From Bacteroidales bacterium (lineage in GTDB: Bacteria > Bacteroidota > Bacteroidia > Bacteroidales > F082), in assembly GCA_024689285.1 (NCBI GenBank), contig JAILDR010000062.1, positions 1 to 13,030 on the forward strand: a DNA stretch of 13,030 nt, read 5' to 3'. Below are positions 1 to 8,200 of the stretch, piece by piece (the stretch's first letter is position 1; each line of letters starts with the position of its first letter). The notes below the pieces were generated by a model. That model did no database searches and was not told the origin of the DNA. It saw only the letters and a program-made list of their open reading frames with translations. The position numbers were made by a program, and so were the translations under genes.

Positions 1-1769
1 GCACCATAGAAGGTATCTCCGTTGACAACGGCATAAGCCCTGACCATATAGATACTGGAAGCTTCAAGTTCATCGGTTTGACCGAGAATCTTTTGGAACT
101 CATTGTAAACGCCCGTGATGATGATAGGTTCAGAGCTGGTCACCTTGCGGCACTCAAAGCCCACTTGATCGGGATAACCCTCGTAAACCAGAGGCGCAAT
201 AAAATCAGCATGAGTGTAGCTCACGCCAAAGACTTCGGTCGCGCCAACCTCGACTTGAGCCTGCGGGCCTCTGACCGAAACCAAATGCGAAACTTCTTCG
301 CCAAACTCACCGTCGTCTTCATCACCAAAGAGCACGTTGCCTGCGCTGTCCTTCATGATGTAATAGCCGTGTCCATAAGAGCAGCAGATACCGTTGCCCA
401 TCTGGTCACGGATGGTGAACTTAACGCATTCGTTGACGGGGACGGTAACATACTCAACATGCAGCGAGGTACCCGTTCCAGCAGCCAACATGGTGTATGG
501 GCCTCCTGAGCCCAGCACAGTACCATTGGGAGTAGTGACATCCCAAGTGATATGGTTGCCGAATTTGTCCTGCATAAGTTCGATTTTCAGCTCTTCCTCT
601 TCGCCTTCAATCTCAAGTTCGGTCCACTCGAGGCATTCAACCGAGCCTGTAGCAGTCTTATTCATAGGCTCACCATTGGCTTCGGTAAGCGTAACATGAA
701 CAGGATGAGTGCCGAAAGAAACCTCGACGGATGCCAGGATCTTTTCCACACCATATTGAGGAAGCTCTCCCACCCAGTTGACAGTTTGAGTTGCACCTTC
801 CACCTCAACCTCGAGTGTCATCGAAGTCAAAGTTTCCGTACCAATATTCTGGATATTCACCTCAACATCTTTAGTATGTGTGCAAGTGGCACCTCCAGAC
901 TGGTTGACAGCCTTAATGGTAGGATAAATGGGGTCATCGACACCTTGTACCATTTCCAAGTGGCAACCCGTCAGAATAGGACGATAGGCATTACCTTGCT
1001 GACGTTCAGCGACCCAAGCCAGGAAGAAAATGTTGTTCAAGTCAACTTCAACACCATTAGGGCTTCCGATGCTTTCAGGAATCAAGTATTCGTATGTACG
1101 GGTAATCAAAGTGCCTTGAGTTGTGGGAGAAATAGGATCGCCCCAAGCACTTTCAGTAATGACATCACGAAGAATGTGAGTGTGTACATATTGGTTACCA
1201 ATCCATTGTGTAGGATTAAAGTTACCATAGTCCGACTGCGAGCCAAGGATGCTGTCCTGTAGCATGGCAACGGTCAAGTAGTTCTCACCCACCGAGCTGT
1301 TACCAGTATAATACACTTCAACCGTAATAGTGGCAATGCGAGTCTCGGGATTGACGATCACCATACCCGCAACATTACATTCAGAGGTTTGGTTCATCTG
1401 GTTGTTGGCTTGATTGGCCCATTGGCCTCTGTCGATTGCACTTGCGCTATTACGATTCACAACACCCGAAGGATAACCGCTAACGCTGAATCCGTTATGG
1501 ATGGTGTTACCATCCGGGGTAATCATATTGGGATAGGATGTTTGGGCATAGCCACCAGCGTGGATGTTAATGGCCCATACCCTACCCGGGTTGTTAGCCA
1601 TCAGTTCGTTGGCAATACGATGACCATCAGGACAATAGCCACAGCCACGACCTGTGAATTCTTCGATGATGACGTTCCTGTTGGCAGGTTCCGTCGAAAC
1701 AAACTGCTGGGCTTTCAGCGAAAAAGTGAATGCCAGCAAAGCCATTAAGGCGAAGGTAACTTTTCTCAT
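1..1769 (-). CDS. Omp28-related secreted protein with thioredoxin-like CxxC domain (3' end beyond window)
   Basis: I translated this by hand from an ATG at 1769; the frame stays open for 589 codons to the left edge, so the stop is outside the window. Residues 1-20 form a signal peptide (MRKVTFALMALLAFTFSLKA, then QQ). Residues 32-75 read NVIIEEFTGRGCGYCPDGHR and onward, the Omp28-type thioredoxin-like start with a CxxC pair at C43/C46. A CARDB-like stretch follows (about 278-385). Next is a domain (about 388-505) with the motif MGNGICCSYGHGYY around C462/C463, a type I recall from secreted Bacteroidota proteins. From about 505 there is a fibronectin-III-like segment (IYMVRAYAVVNGDTFYG). Family knowledge: Omp28-like proteins are exported or outer-membrane associated, with no defined reaction. 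A T9SS sorting domain may lie in the missing part. Plus-strand ORFs here are antisense shadows. Confidence 0.88.
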   Translation of the reverse strand, partial: MRKVTFALMALLAFTFSLKAQQFVSTEPANRNVIIEEFTGRGCGYCPDGHRIANELMANNPGRVWAINIHAGGYAQTSYPNMITPDGNTIHNGFSVSGYPSGVVNRNSASAIDRGQWANQANNQMNQTSECNVAGMVIVNPETRIATITVEVYYTGNSSVGENYLTVAMLQDSILGSQSDYGNFNPTQWIGNQYVHTHILRDVITESAWGDPISPTTQGTLITRTYEYLIPESIGSPNGVEVDLNNIFFLAWVAERQQGNAYRPILTGCHLEMVQGVDDPIYPTIKAVNQSGGATCTHTKDVEVNIQNIGTETLTSMTLEVEVEGATQTVNWVGELPQYGVEKILASVEVSFGTHPVHVTLTEANGEPMNKTATGSVECLEWTELEIEGEEEELKIELMQDKFGNHITWDVTTPNGTVLGSGGPYTMLAAGTGTSLHVEYVTVPVNECVKFTIRDQMGNGICCSYGHGYYIMKDSAGNVLFGDEDDGEFGEEVSHLVSVRGPQAQVEVGATEVFGVSYTHADFIAPLVYEGYPDQVGFECRKVTSSEPIIITGVYNEFQKILGQTDELEASSIYMVRAYAVVNGDTFYG

Positions 1770-1805
1770 AGGAATAATGATTTGATTGATACTATTTTTC
1801 CGCCA

Positions 1806-1813
1806 CAAAAATA
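1806..1813 (-). promoter_or_regulatory. Candidate -7 element for the Omp28-like gene
   Basis: The minus strand reads TATTTTTG, which fits the Bacteroidota -7 consensus TAnnTTTG, 36 nt upstream of the ATG at 1769. No TTG or TTTG is found at the expected upstream spacing, because that position falls inside the ilvE terminator. The call rests on the -7 match and location alone. Confidence 0.4.
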
Positions 1814-1820
1814 CACATTA

Positions 1821-1854
1821 AAAAAAAATGCGCCACGATTGTGACGCATTTTTT
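1821..1854 (-). terminator. Rho-independent terminator after ilvE (symmetrical)
   Basis: Ten-base arms at 1823-1832 (aaaaaatgcg) and 1845-1854 (cgcatttttt) pair perfectly. The stem continues, after one C/A mismatch, with CAC/GTG around a GATT loop. On the minus strand the hairpin lies 27 nt after the ilvE stop and ends in a run of eight T (1828-1821). The structure would also work on the plus strand, but no plus-strand gene precedes it. Confidence 0.85.
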
Positions 1855-1880
1855 CAAACTTTTTTGCTCAAAAGTCTACA

Positions 1881-2906
1881 TTAGAGGCCTTCGATAACCA
1901 TAGTCCAGCCAAACTCGTCGGGTTCGGTGCCATACTGAATGCCACGGAGTTTGTTGTAAAGCTTCAAGCTCCACGGGCCGGGCTTACCGTCGCCAAACGT
2001 GTATGACTTGCCGGACTCAGGATCATCGATACGCGAGATGGGGCTGATGACGGCAGCGGTGCCGCAAGCGCCAGCCTCCTCGAAAGTAGCCAGTTCCTCT
2101 TCGGCGATAGGACGACGCTCGACCTTCATGCCGAGGGTTTCTGCCAGTTGCATCAAGCTCTTATTGGTGATGGAAGGCAAGATAGAGGTGCTTTGAGGCG
2201 TGATGTAAGTATCGTTCTTGATACCGAAGAAGTTGGCTGCACCAGCTTCATCGATATACTTCTTCTCCTTGGCGTCGAGATAGAACTCGCAGGCGTATTG
2301 GCCACCGTGGCAAGCCTCAACGTGGGCACGCAGGGAAGCGGCATAGTTGCCACCCACCTTGAAGACACCCGTGCCGAGAGGAGCCGAACGGTCGTACTTA
2401 CGCGTGATGACGTAGGGGTTGGCCATGAAGCCGCCCTTGAAGTAAGGACCGACGGGGGTTACGAAGACGATGAAGAGGTATTCGGTAGCAGGTTTCACAC
2501 CCACTTGGGCACCCATACCGATGAGCAGCGGACGGATATAGAGCGAAGCGCCAGTCTCATAAGGCGGGATGAAGTCGGCATTCAGGCGGATGACCTTTTC
2601 GATGGCTTCCTTGAACTTGTCGTCAGGAAATTCGGCCATCATGATGCCCTGAGCTGAACGTTGCAAACGCTTGCAGTTCTCGTCCCAGCGGAAGACACGC
2701 ACTTTGCCGTCCTTACCACGGAAAGCCTTCATGCCTTCGAATGCTTCCTGTCCATAATGCAGGCAGGTGGCAGCCATGTGGATGTTAATTGTAGTTTCGG
2801 AGCTGACTTCCAGTTCGCCCCATTGACCGTTGCGGAAATAGCAGCGGACATTGTAATTCGTTGGATAATAACCGAATGTTAAGTTTGCCCAATCGATGTT
2901 TTGCAT
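1881..2906 (-). CDS. ilvE: Branched-chain-amino-acid aminotransferase (EC 2.6.1.42)
   Basis: This is a PLP enzyme of fold-type IV that interconverts leucine, isoleucine or valine and their 2-oxo acids, with 2-oxoglutarate/glutamate as partner; it acts in the cytoplasm. The 341-residue length is typical of the long (eukaryote-like) BCAT subgroup. Visible signatures are LHYGQEAFEGMKAF (49-62), R125 in YIRPLLIG, the PLP-binding lysine K183 in GTGVFKVGGNYAAS, the cofactor-contacting E220 in YIDEAGAANFFGI, and the phosphate-binding segment GTAAVISPI (282-290). The ATG at 2906 is preceded by a good promoter and the gene is followed by a strong terminator, so it appears to be transcribed alone. No other ilv or leu genes lie nearby. 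Nothing looks truncated or mutated. Confidence 0.96.
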   Translation of the reverse strand: MQNIDWANLTFGYYPTNYNVRCYFRNGQWGELEVSSETTINIHMAATCLHYGQEAFEGMKAFRGKDGKVRVFRWDENCKRLQRSAQGIMMAEFPDDKFKEAIEKVIRLNADFIPPYETGASLYIRPLLIGMGAQVGVKPATEYLFIVFVTPVGPYFKGGFMANPYVITRKYDRSAPLGTGVFKVGGNYAASLRAHVEACHGGQYACEFYLDAKEKKYIDEAGAANFFGIKNDTYITPQSTSILPSITNKSLMQLAETLGMKVERRPIAEEELATFEEAGACGTAAVISPISRIDDPESGKSYTFGDGKPGPWSLKLYNKLRGIQYGTEPDEFGWTMVIEGL

Positions 2907-2955
2907 GATGTTTTATGTTTTTAGTTGAATGATTCTGTCGTTTTCTAAAAGTCCA

Positions 2956-2985
2956 CGAAATTACGGAATTTTCTTGATATGGCAA
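2956..2985 (-). promoter_or_regulatory. Promoter of ilvE
   Basis: On the minus strand a TTG at 2985-2983 is separated by exactly 19 nt from TAATTTCG at 2963-2956, one base off TAnnTTTG. This is the Bacteroidota primary-sigma layout and has the same spacing as the promoter at 5649-5678. The start of transcription should lie near 2949, giving a leader of about 40 nt before the ATG at 2906. Confidence 0.6.
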
Positions 2986-2996
2986 CATTATTTCTC

Positions 2997-3031
2997 AAAA
3001 AAAACTTGGCTGATGTCGATTTGCACATCAG
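2997..3031 (-). terminator. Terminator of the lipoprotein/methyltransferase/FISUMP unit
   Basis: Arms CTGATGT (3031-3025) and ACATCAG (3016-3010) pair perfectly around an 8-nt loop and are followed, after CCAAG, by eight T (3004-2997). The lower stem can be extended because 3005-3009 also pairs, with one G-U, to ccgag further into the coding region. The upstream arm contains the TGA stop codon of the FISUMP lipoprotein, so the hairpin overlaps the end of the gene. Confidence 0.7.
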
Positions 3032-3792
3032 TCCTGCCGAGCCAACCGTACCGGGCGCACAGAGAAGCCGTCACACCTCACATGGTTATTCATGTTGCTA
3101 TGGCCTGAACTGAAGCTAAAGTACCACGCACCAGCCGGATTATTAACGCAGAGCGAACTCGACCAATAGTAACCATAAGGATAGTCGTCGATATCGCCCA
3201 ACTCTTCGCCCCAATAGTAACCGGCGCTGGGCAGGAAGAGTCCCTTGCCGTTATCCGTTGCAAAAAGGCAGCCCTTCACGCCATTCTGAATTGTCCATTT
3301 GCGGGTTGTGTTTTGGTACAGTTCCTCCCATTCTGTTTTTGTCGGCATGCGCCAGCCACCACCCCAATTGGCTGTTGCGGCATCATCACCCGGCTGCAAC
3401 ACAGTCAGGCTATCGGTAAAGTCTTGGTAACCATTATCATAATAGGAACAATACTTAATCAAGTCATAATTGTTTTGCCACACATCAAACTCCGTGTGAT
3501 TACTGCGGTATTTGTAGGTATTCCAATTGTAGACAGCCTTCGGTTCGGTCTCGCCCCAGGCAAAATAGCTGCCAAAGCCTTCCGGCGAACCGGCGCCCAC
3601 ATTACATGTGGCCCACAAAATGCCGCTGGGCAGGCTGAGGTCGACGTATTCGTAGCCATCGCAGGTTCCATCGCCACTAATGTCTATGTATTCCTCTTCG
3701 TTGTCATCAGGGTTATTCGGCTTACATCCATAGGCAAAACACATCGCCGTCAACAGCGATATGGCCGCTAAAACTTTCACCATTCTTTTCAT
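3028..3792 (-). CDS. Lipoprotein with FISUMP-type domain
   Basis: A 254-residue exported lipoprotein of unknown biochemical role. The N-terminus has basic residues, a hydrophobic stretch and a lipobox AYGC with the lipidated cysteine at C23. It is followed by an acidic, Asn/Pro-rich linker (PNNPDDNEEE), the sort of sequence that in Bacteroidota can direct lipoproteins to the cell surface. Residues 49-250 match the 'Fibrobacter succinogenes major paralogous' domain: VDLSLPSGILWATCNVGA (50-67), FAWGETEPK (77-85), GGWRMPTKTEWEEL (145-158), FLPSAGYYWG (186-195), YYWSSS (208-213) and RCDGFSVRPVR (239-249). This tryptophan-rich fold is related to C-type-lectin-like modules, but no ligand can be inferred. 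The gene starts 14 nt after the methyltransferase stop and is probably the last gene of that operon. M4 (3783) is an alternative start. Confidence 0.9.
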   Translation of the reverse strand: MKRMVKVLAAISLLTAMCFAYGCKPNNPDDNEEEYIDISGDGTCDGYEYVDLSLPSGILWATCNVGAGSPEGFGSYFAWGETEPKAVYNWNTYKYRSNHTEFDVWQNNYDLIKYCSYYDNGYQDFTDSLTVLQPGDDAATANWGGGWRMPTKTEWEELYQNTTRKWTIQNGVKGCLFATDNGKGLFLPSAGYYWGEELGDIDDYPYGYYWSSSLCVNNPAGAWYFSFSSGHSNMNNHVRCDGFSVRPVRLARQD

Positions 3793-3806
3793 GCTTCAAT
3801 CATGTT

Positions 3807-4970
3807 TTATAAATCCAATACCTTTTCCAGATAATGCCGCTCAATACCATACCGGGCCTTCAAGTCGGCAATCTGTTGCAACACCTTTGGCTCTTTCGCG
3901 TTTTTCGTTGTTTTTCTGCCTACCAGCAGCACGTTTTTCGGCGTGTGTTCCATCTCGATGAACTCCATCACATGTGTCTTGTAGCCGAAATATTCCAGAA
4001 TCAAGGCACGGATGGTGTCGGTAATCATCACAGCCTGGCGTTCGAGAAAGATTCCATAACGCGTAATGACGTCGGCCTTGCCCGAGCGTTCCATCTCCTG
4101 ACGGATCTGTTTGTGGCAGCATGGCGCACAGACAATCAGCTCAGCCCCCGCCTTGACACCCGCGGCGATAGCATCGTCGGTAGCGGTATTGCAGGCATGA
4201 AGCGCAATCAGCACATCCAGCTTATCGGGATGATAGGCCTCGATGCTGCTCTCAACGAATTCCATCCCCTTTAAGTTTGAGGATTTTATTATCTCGTTGA
4301 TCTTCAGCACCAGGTCAGGACGAATTTCCACGCCTTTGAGGTCAACATCCATATTTAGTTTTTGGGTCAGCAATTCATAAAGGGCAAAAGTGAGGTATCC
4401 TTTTCCCGCCCCCATGTCGGCAATATGGACCGTACCGTCAAACTTCATCGGTTTGATGAGACTTTCCACAATTTCGGCATACTTGTAAATCTGCTTGAAC
4501 TTATGCTGCATGTCGGCAGTAATCTTGCCCTCGCGGGTGGTCAGGCCAAGTTGGTACCACCATGGGTTGGCTGAATTGATGAGACGGTTTTTCTGTTTGT
4601 CGTGCTCCAGGTTTTGTTCACGGCATTCCAGCACCTTTTTGGTTTGAACCGTTGCCTTGCCTTTGCCGGAAACGAGCAAAGTAACATCCTCGTCCACGGT
4701 GAAAAGCACAGCATTCAGGAAACGGTTTGGAACCATTTCCTCAAGAACGTCAAGCATTTGCGCGGCATCATAGTTCTTCACCTCATCACGACGTTCGTAA
4801 TGATAGGTAAAAGCGAAAAGCCTCTTCTCCTTTATTAATACAGGCTTCACATAAACGTTGCGCAACTCGTCGTGTTTCTGCACAGGCTTGCTCAACGTCA
4901 TCTTTATCAAGGTGTTTTGCTTGACGGACTCGTTTACCCGGTTCAGGAATTTCTCGAGATTTTCAGGCAT
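3807..4970 (-). CDS. Class I SAM-dependent methyltransferase, METTL25/GSTCD-like (Methyltransf_32 type)
   Basis: I take the ATG at 4970 (387 residues, MPENLEKFLNRV). A TTG start at 4988 would add six residues, but the ATG is more usual and leaves 20 nt after the upstream stop. The N-terminal ~180 residues are a mixed domain that I do not recognise as catalytic. The Rossmann part begins with motif I, IADMGAGKGYLTFALYE (183-199; D185, G187, G189, G191), followed by the ribose-binding acidic residue in GVEIRPD (E215). HACNTATDDAI (258-268) and CAPCCH (281-286) are the His/Cys motifs shared with eukaryotic METTL25 and GSTCD proteins. The substrate is unknown; RNA or protein is equally possible. 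It sits between two lipoprotein genes in one probable operon, though nothing in its own sequence suggests export. Confidence 0.85.
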   Translation of the reverse strand: MPENLEKFLNRVNESVKQNTLIKMTLSKPVQKHDELRNVYVKPVLIKEKRLFAFTYHYERRDEVKNYDAAQMLDVLEEMVPNRFLNAVLFTVDEDVTLLVSGKGKATVQTKKVLECREQNLEHDKQKNRLINSANPWWYQLGLTTREGKITADMQHKFKQIYKYAEIVESLIKPMKFDGTVHIADMGAGKGYLTFALYELLTQKLNMDVDLKGVEIRPDLVLKINEIIKSSNLKGMEFVESSIEAYHPDKLDVLIALHACNTATDDAIAAGVKAGAELIVCAPCCHKQIRQEMERSGKADVITRYGIFLERQAVMITDTIRALILEYFGYKTHVMEFIEMEHTPKNVLLVGRKTTKNAKEPKVLQQIADLKARYGIERHYLEKVLDL

Positions 4971-4990
4971 AGTTGCAATTTTGTGCAAGA

Positions 4991-5614
4991 TTAGGGAATA
5001 TCCTCACGCAGATACCTTGCAGGCCAGCCATAGTCCTGGAGCATCGTGACGGACAAATAATGCTTCTTCACATAATCAGCCGTAAAGCGCAATCTTTCCG
5101 TCTCGCGCTTCTCGGCAGCCCCACTAAATTCTTGATAGACATCAAACTTATCTCCAAAAACCTTCTGGGCGCTGGGCAGATTGTCAGAACCGTCGGCTAC
5201 GGCATCAAAACCCGTCACCTGATAGCCGGCGTCGGTCTTCTTCAGATGCATCAATCCGGGATGGTTGCCGCCCGATACGGTTTTGAGCGTATCACCCGAA
5301 ATCTCGTAGTTGAAGACCCAAAAATCGCCCCAAACCAAGACGTCTTCAGGATTGCCCTCGTCGGAACTAATCAGGAAAGCATAAGGGATGCACACATCAC
5401 CCTGCGTATAGTTTTTGCCGAATTCGTTAACCAAATAATCATCAACAGCTGTGGAACAAGTCACTTGTTCAACCGCTTTGGCCTCGGTTTGAGCGTTTTC
5501 TACGGCCTTTGTTTTGTCGTCGTTCTGCTTGGCAGTCTTGTTTCCGCAGCCCACCAAACTTGCGCCACCAACAAGAGCGGCTGCTAATATCCACGTTTTC
5601 ATTATTTTGTTCAT
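4991..5614 (-). CDS. Conserved-looking lipoprotein of unknown function
   Basis: I choose the ATG at 5614 (207 residues, MNKIMKTWILAAAL). The open frame reaches back to a TTG at 5671, but the -7 promoter element lies inside that extension, so it cannot be translated from this promoter. M5 at 5602 is an alternative. The signal peptide ends in the lipobox SLVGC (C23 in this numbering). A Lys/Asp/Glu/Ala-rich linker (24-51) leads to a globular domain containing two cysteines (C53, C75), the aromatic segment VWGDFWVFNY (94-103), SGGNHPGLMHLKK (114-126) and a C-terminal YVKKHYLSVTMLQDYGWPAR (181-200). I recognise no named domain. It is the first gene of the unit with the methyltransferase and the FISUMP lipoprotein. 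It probably faces the periplasm or outside. Confidence 0.85.
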   Translation of the reverse strand: MNKIMKTWILAAALVGGASLVGCGNKTAKQNDDKTKAVENAQTEAKAVEQVTCSTAVDDYLVNEFGKNYTQGDVCIPYAFLISSDEGNPEDVLVWGDFWVFNYEISGDTLKTVSGGNHPGLMHLKKTDAGYQVTGFDAVADGSDNLPSAQKVFGDKFDVYQEFSGAAEKRETERLRFTADYVKKHYLSVTMLQDYGWPARYLREDIP

Positions 5615-5648
5615 CTTCTTTATGCTTTTAGATTTTACATTATTGCCG

Positions 5649-5678
5649 CAAAGGTAAAGGATTTTTCTCAATTGGCAA
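5649..5678 (-). promoter_or_regulatory. Promoter of the lipoprotein/methyltransferase operon
   Basis: A TTG at 5678-5676 is followed after exactly 19 nt by TACCTTTG at 5656-5649, a perfect TAnnTTTG, then CGG. The transcription start should be near 5642, leaving a leader of roughly 28 nt to the ATG at 5614. The element begins only 11 nt after the stop of the upstream T9SS protein gene, and no convincing terminator fits between them, so some read-through is likely. Confidence 0.75.
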
Positions 5679-5688
5679 GACCAAAGCC

Positions 5689-8175
5689 TTATTCAATCAA
5701 GTTGATTTTACGGGTTTCAACGCCCTCGTCGGTAACGATGCGTACAACATATACACCTCTGGAATAGCCCTCAAGGTTCAGCTTCACTTGCTGAGCGTTG
5801 GTCTTTCTTTCCTCCAGAATGGCTCCTGTAAGGCTCATCAGCGTCACCTGCCGGATGTTGCTTTGCGCCTCTATGACGGCTACATCCTTTGCAGGATTGG
5901 GATAGACATTAAGATTCAACGCAGTCAGTTCGTTCACGTTGACATCGGTGGTGTCGGTGGGCACAACTTTCACATCGTCCACAAACCAGTCGAAGGCAAG
6001 GAACTCGCCAAAAGCATTATAGCCTCTGAAACCAATCTTGATGTTCTTTCCGATATACTCGTCCAAGTTGATGGAAACCGGCTCGTTGTAGGCGTTAATC
6101 TGTCCGGTAGGCATATCGGCAGCATCCCATTTGTCCTCCCAAGTGCCGTTGTAGGTGTCATAAACGCGAACGGCAAAATGGTCGTATCCGTCTGTGCCGT
6201 ATTGCACCCAAGTCCAGAATTGCAGCACGGTAGGTCTCGTAATGTTCAGCACGGGGGTAACCAGGGTTTGGTCCTGAGCCGAGGGGCTCTCGCTGCTGTC
6301 CCACTCCAGCACGGCCTGCATGCTGCCGCGATGGGGCGAAACGACGAAGCTCTCTTCATAATAGTCGACATAATATACCGTTCCCTGGAAGCTCCAGTCC
6401 CACCAGGTCGGGTTGCCGTCGGTGGTCCAGCCTTCGGGAAGGCCGTAGAGGGTGCAATCCTCAAAGGTCTCGTAGAGCAAGGGACGCTGGTAGACCCAAC
6501 GTATCGGGATTTCCTCCGACAAGCCGCTGTTGCCCAAGGCATCCACCAACTGGACGGTCATCATGCCGTGCGTATGGTTTTCGTAGGCGGGAATGGTGGC
6601 GCTATAGTCGTAGTTGCCTTTGCCCGAACGGGAGAAGGTCAAATCGTGGGTCGCGCCCCAGATGGTATAAGTGGCCGACAAAATGGCCGGCATCTCAGAG
6701 GCATCATTCACACGCAGGGTGAGGTTCATCTCGGTATCGGCATAGGTCTGGTTTCCAGCAACGGAAACTATCGTGGGCGGATTGGTGTCGACAGAAGAAT
6801 TGTCGATAAAGATATCGTCGACAAGAAGGTCCCAGCCATAGCCGCTGACGGCCTCGAAAATGACGAAGCCGTAACCCGTCGGGCTGTCGAAGGTGAAGGA
6901 ATATTCATACCAGTCGTCTTCGTCGGCCACCACAGGCTCCAAATAGGTGCAACGATGGATGGTGCCCAAGAGTTGTCCGCCTTCCGAAGTCGGCATCGTG
7001 TTGTAATACACATTGATGCGGTCGGGATGGTTGATGTTGGGGTTGCTGTTACGGAACATCCAGAAGCGGACGAGGTTGTCGTTTGCGCTCAGCTCCATCT
7101 TGGGCGAGACCAGTTCAGCCGAACAGCCTTCGGGATTGGTGTAGGTATAGAAACGGGCCATGTATTGGCTTCCGTCATGCGGCATGGCACTCGGGGTGGA
7201 GCTTGACTCACGCCTGTCGAAGGCATAGTTGCCGTTGGTGATGTTGTTTTGCCAGCCAGCCGGCACAAAGGCGTTCTCGAAGCCTTCTTCCAACGGGAAG
7301 TCGCTAACGGGAGCCCAAGCCGTGATTTGGAAGTCGGCACTTTGCGTGGGAGCCGAATGGCCCGAGGTCACGTCGAAGGTGGCGTGAATGGTCTCGTTGG
7401 GGCTCAGGTTCATCGGAAGGGTGGCTACGGCAACCAGTTCCACAGAGCCGTTATACGGCACGCTGACCTGGTTGACCTGGGTGCCGTTCTGATAGAAGGC
7501 CATCGGCAGGTTGCAGGTGCTGCTGAGTTGGTAGGTGTCGGCCTCCTGGCCCGTATTGTTCAGGCGGAACCGTAGATAGGCAGGCTCGCCAAAATATACA
7601 GAGGTGTCGGCAGTAAGCTGCTCCACGTTGAAATGGTATTGTGCTGTCTGCTCGATGACGATGTCGTCGATGGACAGGTACCAAGGCCCGTTGTCGGCCA
7701 CGCTATGGAAGCCCACAAAGAACGAGCCCGAGCCGGTGGCTTGGAACACGCCTGAAGTCTGTTCAAACTCCTCGTTGGCGACCGTCATCATCGGGACCGC
7801 CGTGGCCGTCATCGACGAGGGATTGGCGTTGGCACCGGCTTTCACCTCCAGGTTGAAGTGGTCTACATGCCAGGTGGAGTACCAGAACGACACGCGGTAG
7901 TATTCACCAGCGGTCACGTTGATTTCCTTATAGGCCCACACGTCTGTGTTATAAGTGGCATACATATACCAGTCGCCGGAGTGCGGTTTCCTTCCCCGGG
8001 CCTCGTTGTCATCCGGAATGGTGATGCCAGCTTTCCAGCCATCGTTGTCGCAGATCCAGCCCACAGGCGGCTGGCCTACCGTGTTACCCGTTTCAAAAGT
8101 CTCGTTGACAAGCACTTGAGCAAAGGAGCTTCCCATCAGCATCCACATCGCGATAAAAGCGTACAGTTTTTTCAT
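5689..8175 (-). CDS. T9SS-exported multidomain adhesin-like protein
   Basis: The protein has 828 residues. The signal peptide is MKKLYAFIAMWMLMGSSFA, cleaved before Q20. Three related beta-sandwich modules of the MAM / cleaved-adhesin kind, as in gingipain and HagA regions, begin with an 'E-x-F-E ... P-x-G-W' strand and end with 'DD' plus hydrophobics. They are NETFETGN to IDDIVIE (about 24-180), LEEGFENAF to VDDIFID (about 294-455) and YETFEDCTL to VDDVKVV (about 566-738). Between the first two is a CARDB-like stretch (about 185-288), and between the last two an Ig-like domain (about 460-555). The C-terminus (about 752-828) is a type A T9SS sorting domain: NVYPNPAKD with Y758-P761, then GVYVVRI and RKINLIE. 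It should cross the outer membrane by T9SS and be attached or released. No peptidase catalytic motif was seen, so an adhesive or carbohydrate-binding role is inferred. Confidence 0.92.
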   Translation of the reverse strand: MKKLYAFIAMWMLMGSSFAQVLVNETFETGNTVGQPPVGWICDNDGWKAGITIPDDNEARGRKPHSGDWYMYATYNTDVWAYKEINVTAGEYYRVSFWYSTWHVDHFNLEVKAGANANPSSMTATAVPMMTVANEEFEQTSGVFQATGSGSFFVGFHSVADNGPWYLSIDDIVIEQTAQYHFNVEQLTADTSVYFGEPAYLRFRLNNTGQEADTYQLSSTCNLPMAFYQNGTQVNQVSVPYNGSVELVAVATLPMNLSPNETIHATFDVTSGHSAPTQSADFQITAWAPVSDFPLEEGFENAFVPAGWQNNITNGNYAFDRRESSSTPSAMPHDGSQYMARFYTYTNPEGCSAELVSPKMELSANDNLVRFWMFRNSNPNINHPDRINVYYNTMPTSEGGQLLGTIHRCTYLEPVVADEDDWYEYSFTFDSPTGYGFVIFEAVSGYGWDLLVDDIFIDNSSVDTNPPTIVSVAGNQTYADTEMNLTLRVNDASEMPAILSATYTIWGATHDLTFSRSGKGNYDYSATIPAYENHTHGMMTVQLVDALGNSGLSEEIPIRWVYQRPLLYETFEDCTLYGLPEGWTTDGNPTWWDWSFQGTVYYVDYYEESFVVSPHRGSMQAVLEWDSSESPSAQDQTLVTPVLNITRPTVLQFWTWVQYGTDGYDHFAVRVYDTYNGTWEDKWDAADMPTGQINAYNEPVSINLDEYIGKNIKIGFRGYNAFGEFLAFDWFVDDVKVVPTDTTDVNVNELTALNLNVYPNPAKDVAVIEAQSNIRQVTLMSLTGAILEERKTNAQQVKLNLEGYSRGVYVVRIVTDEGVETRKINLIE

Positions 8176-8200
8176 ATTCGGTTAGATTATTATTTGCCCG

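Noticed and set aside
552..1262. 236-codon plus-strand ORF, with 78-509 and 1389-1748
   Set aside because: All are antisense to the Omp28-like frame that is open without interruption from 1769 to 1.
2148..2657. 169-codon plus-strand ORF
   Set aside because: It is a shadow of ilvE, which is unambiguous on the other strand.
5788..7206. 472-codon plus-strand ORF
   Set aside because: It lies entirely antisense to the T9SS protein, whose signal peptide, repeated domains and sorting domain are clear; its Val/Gly/His-rich product has no recognisable domain.
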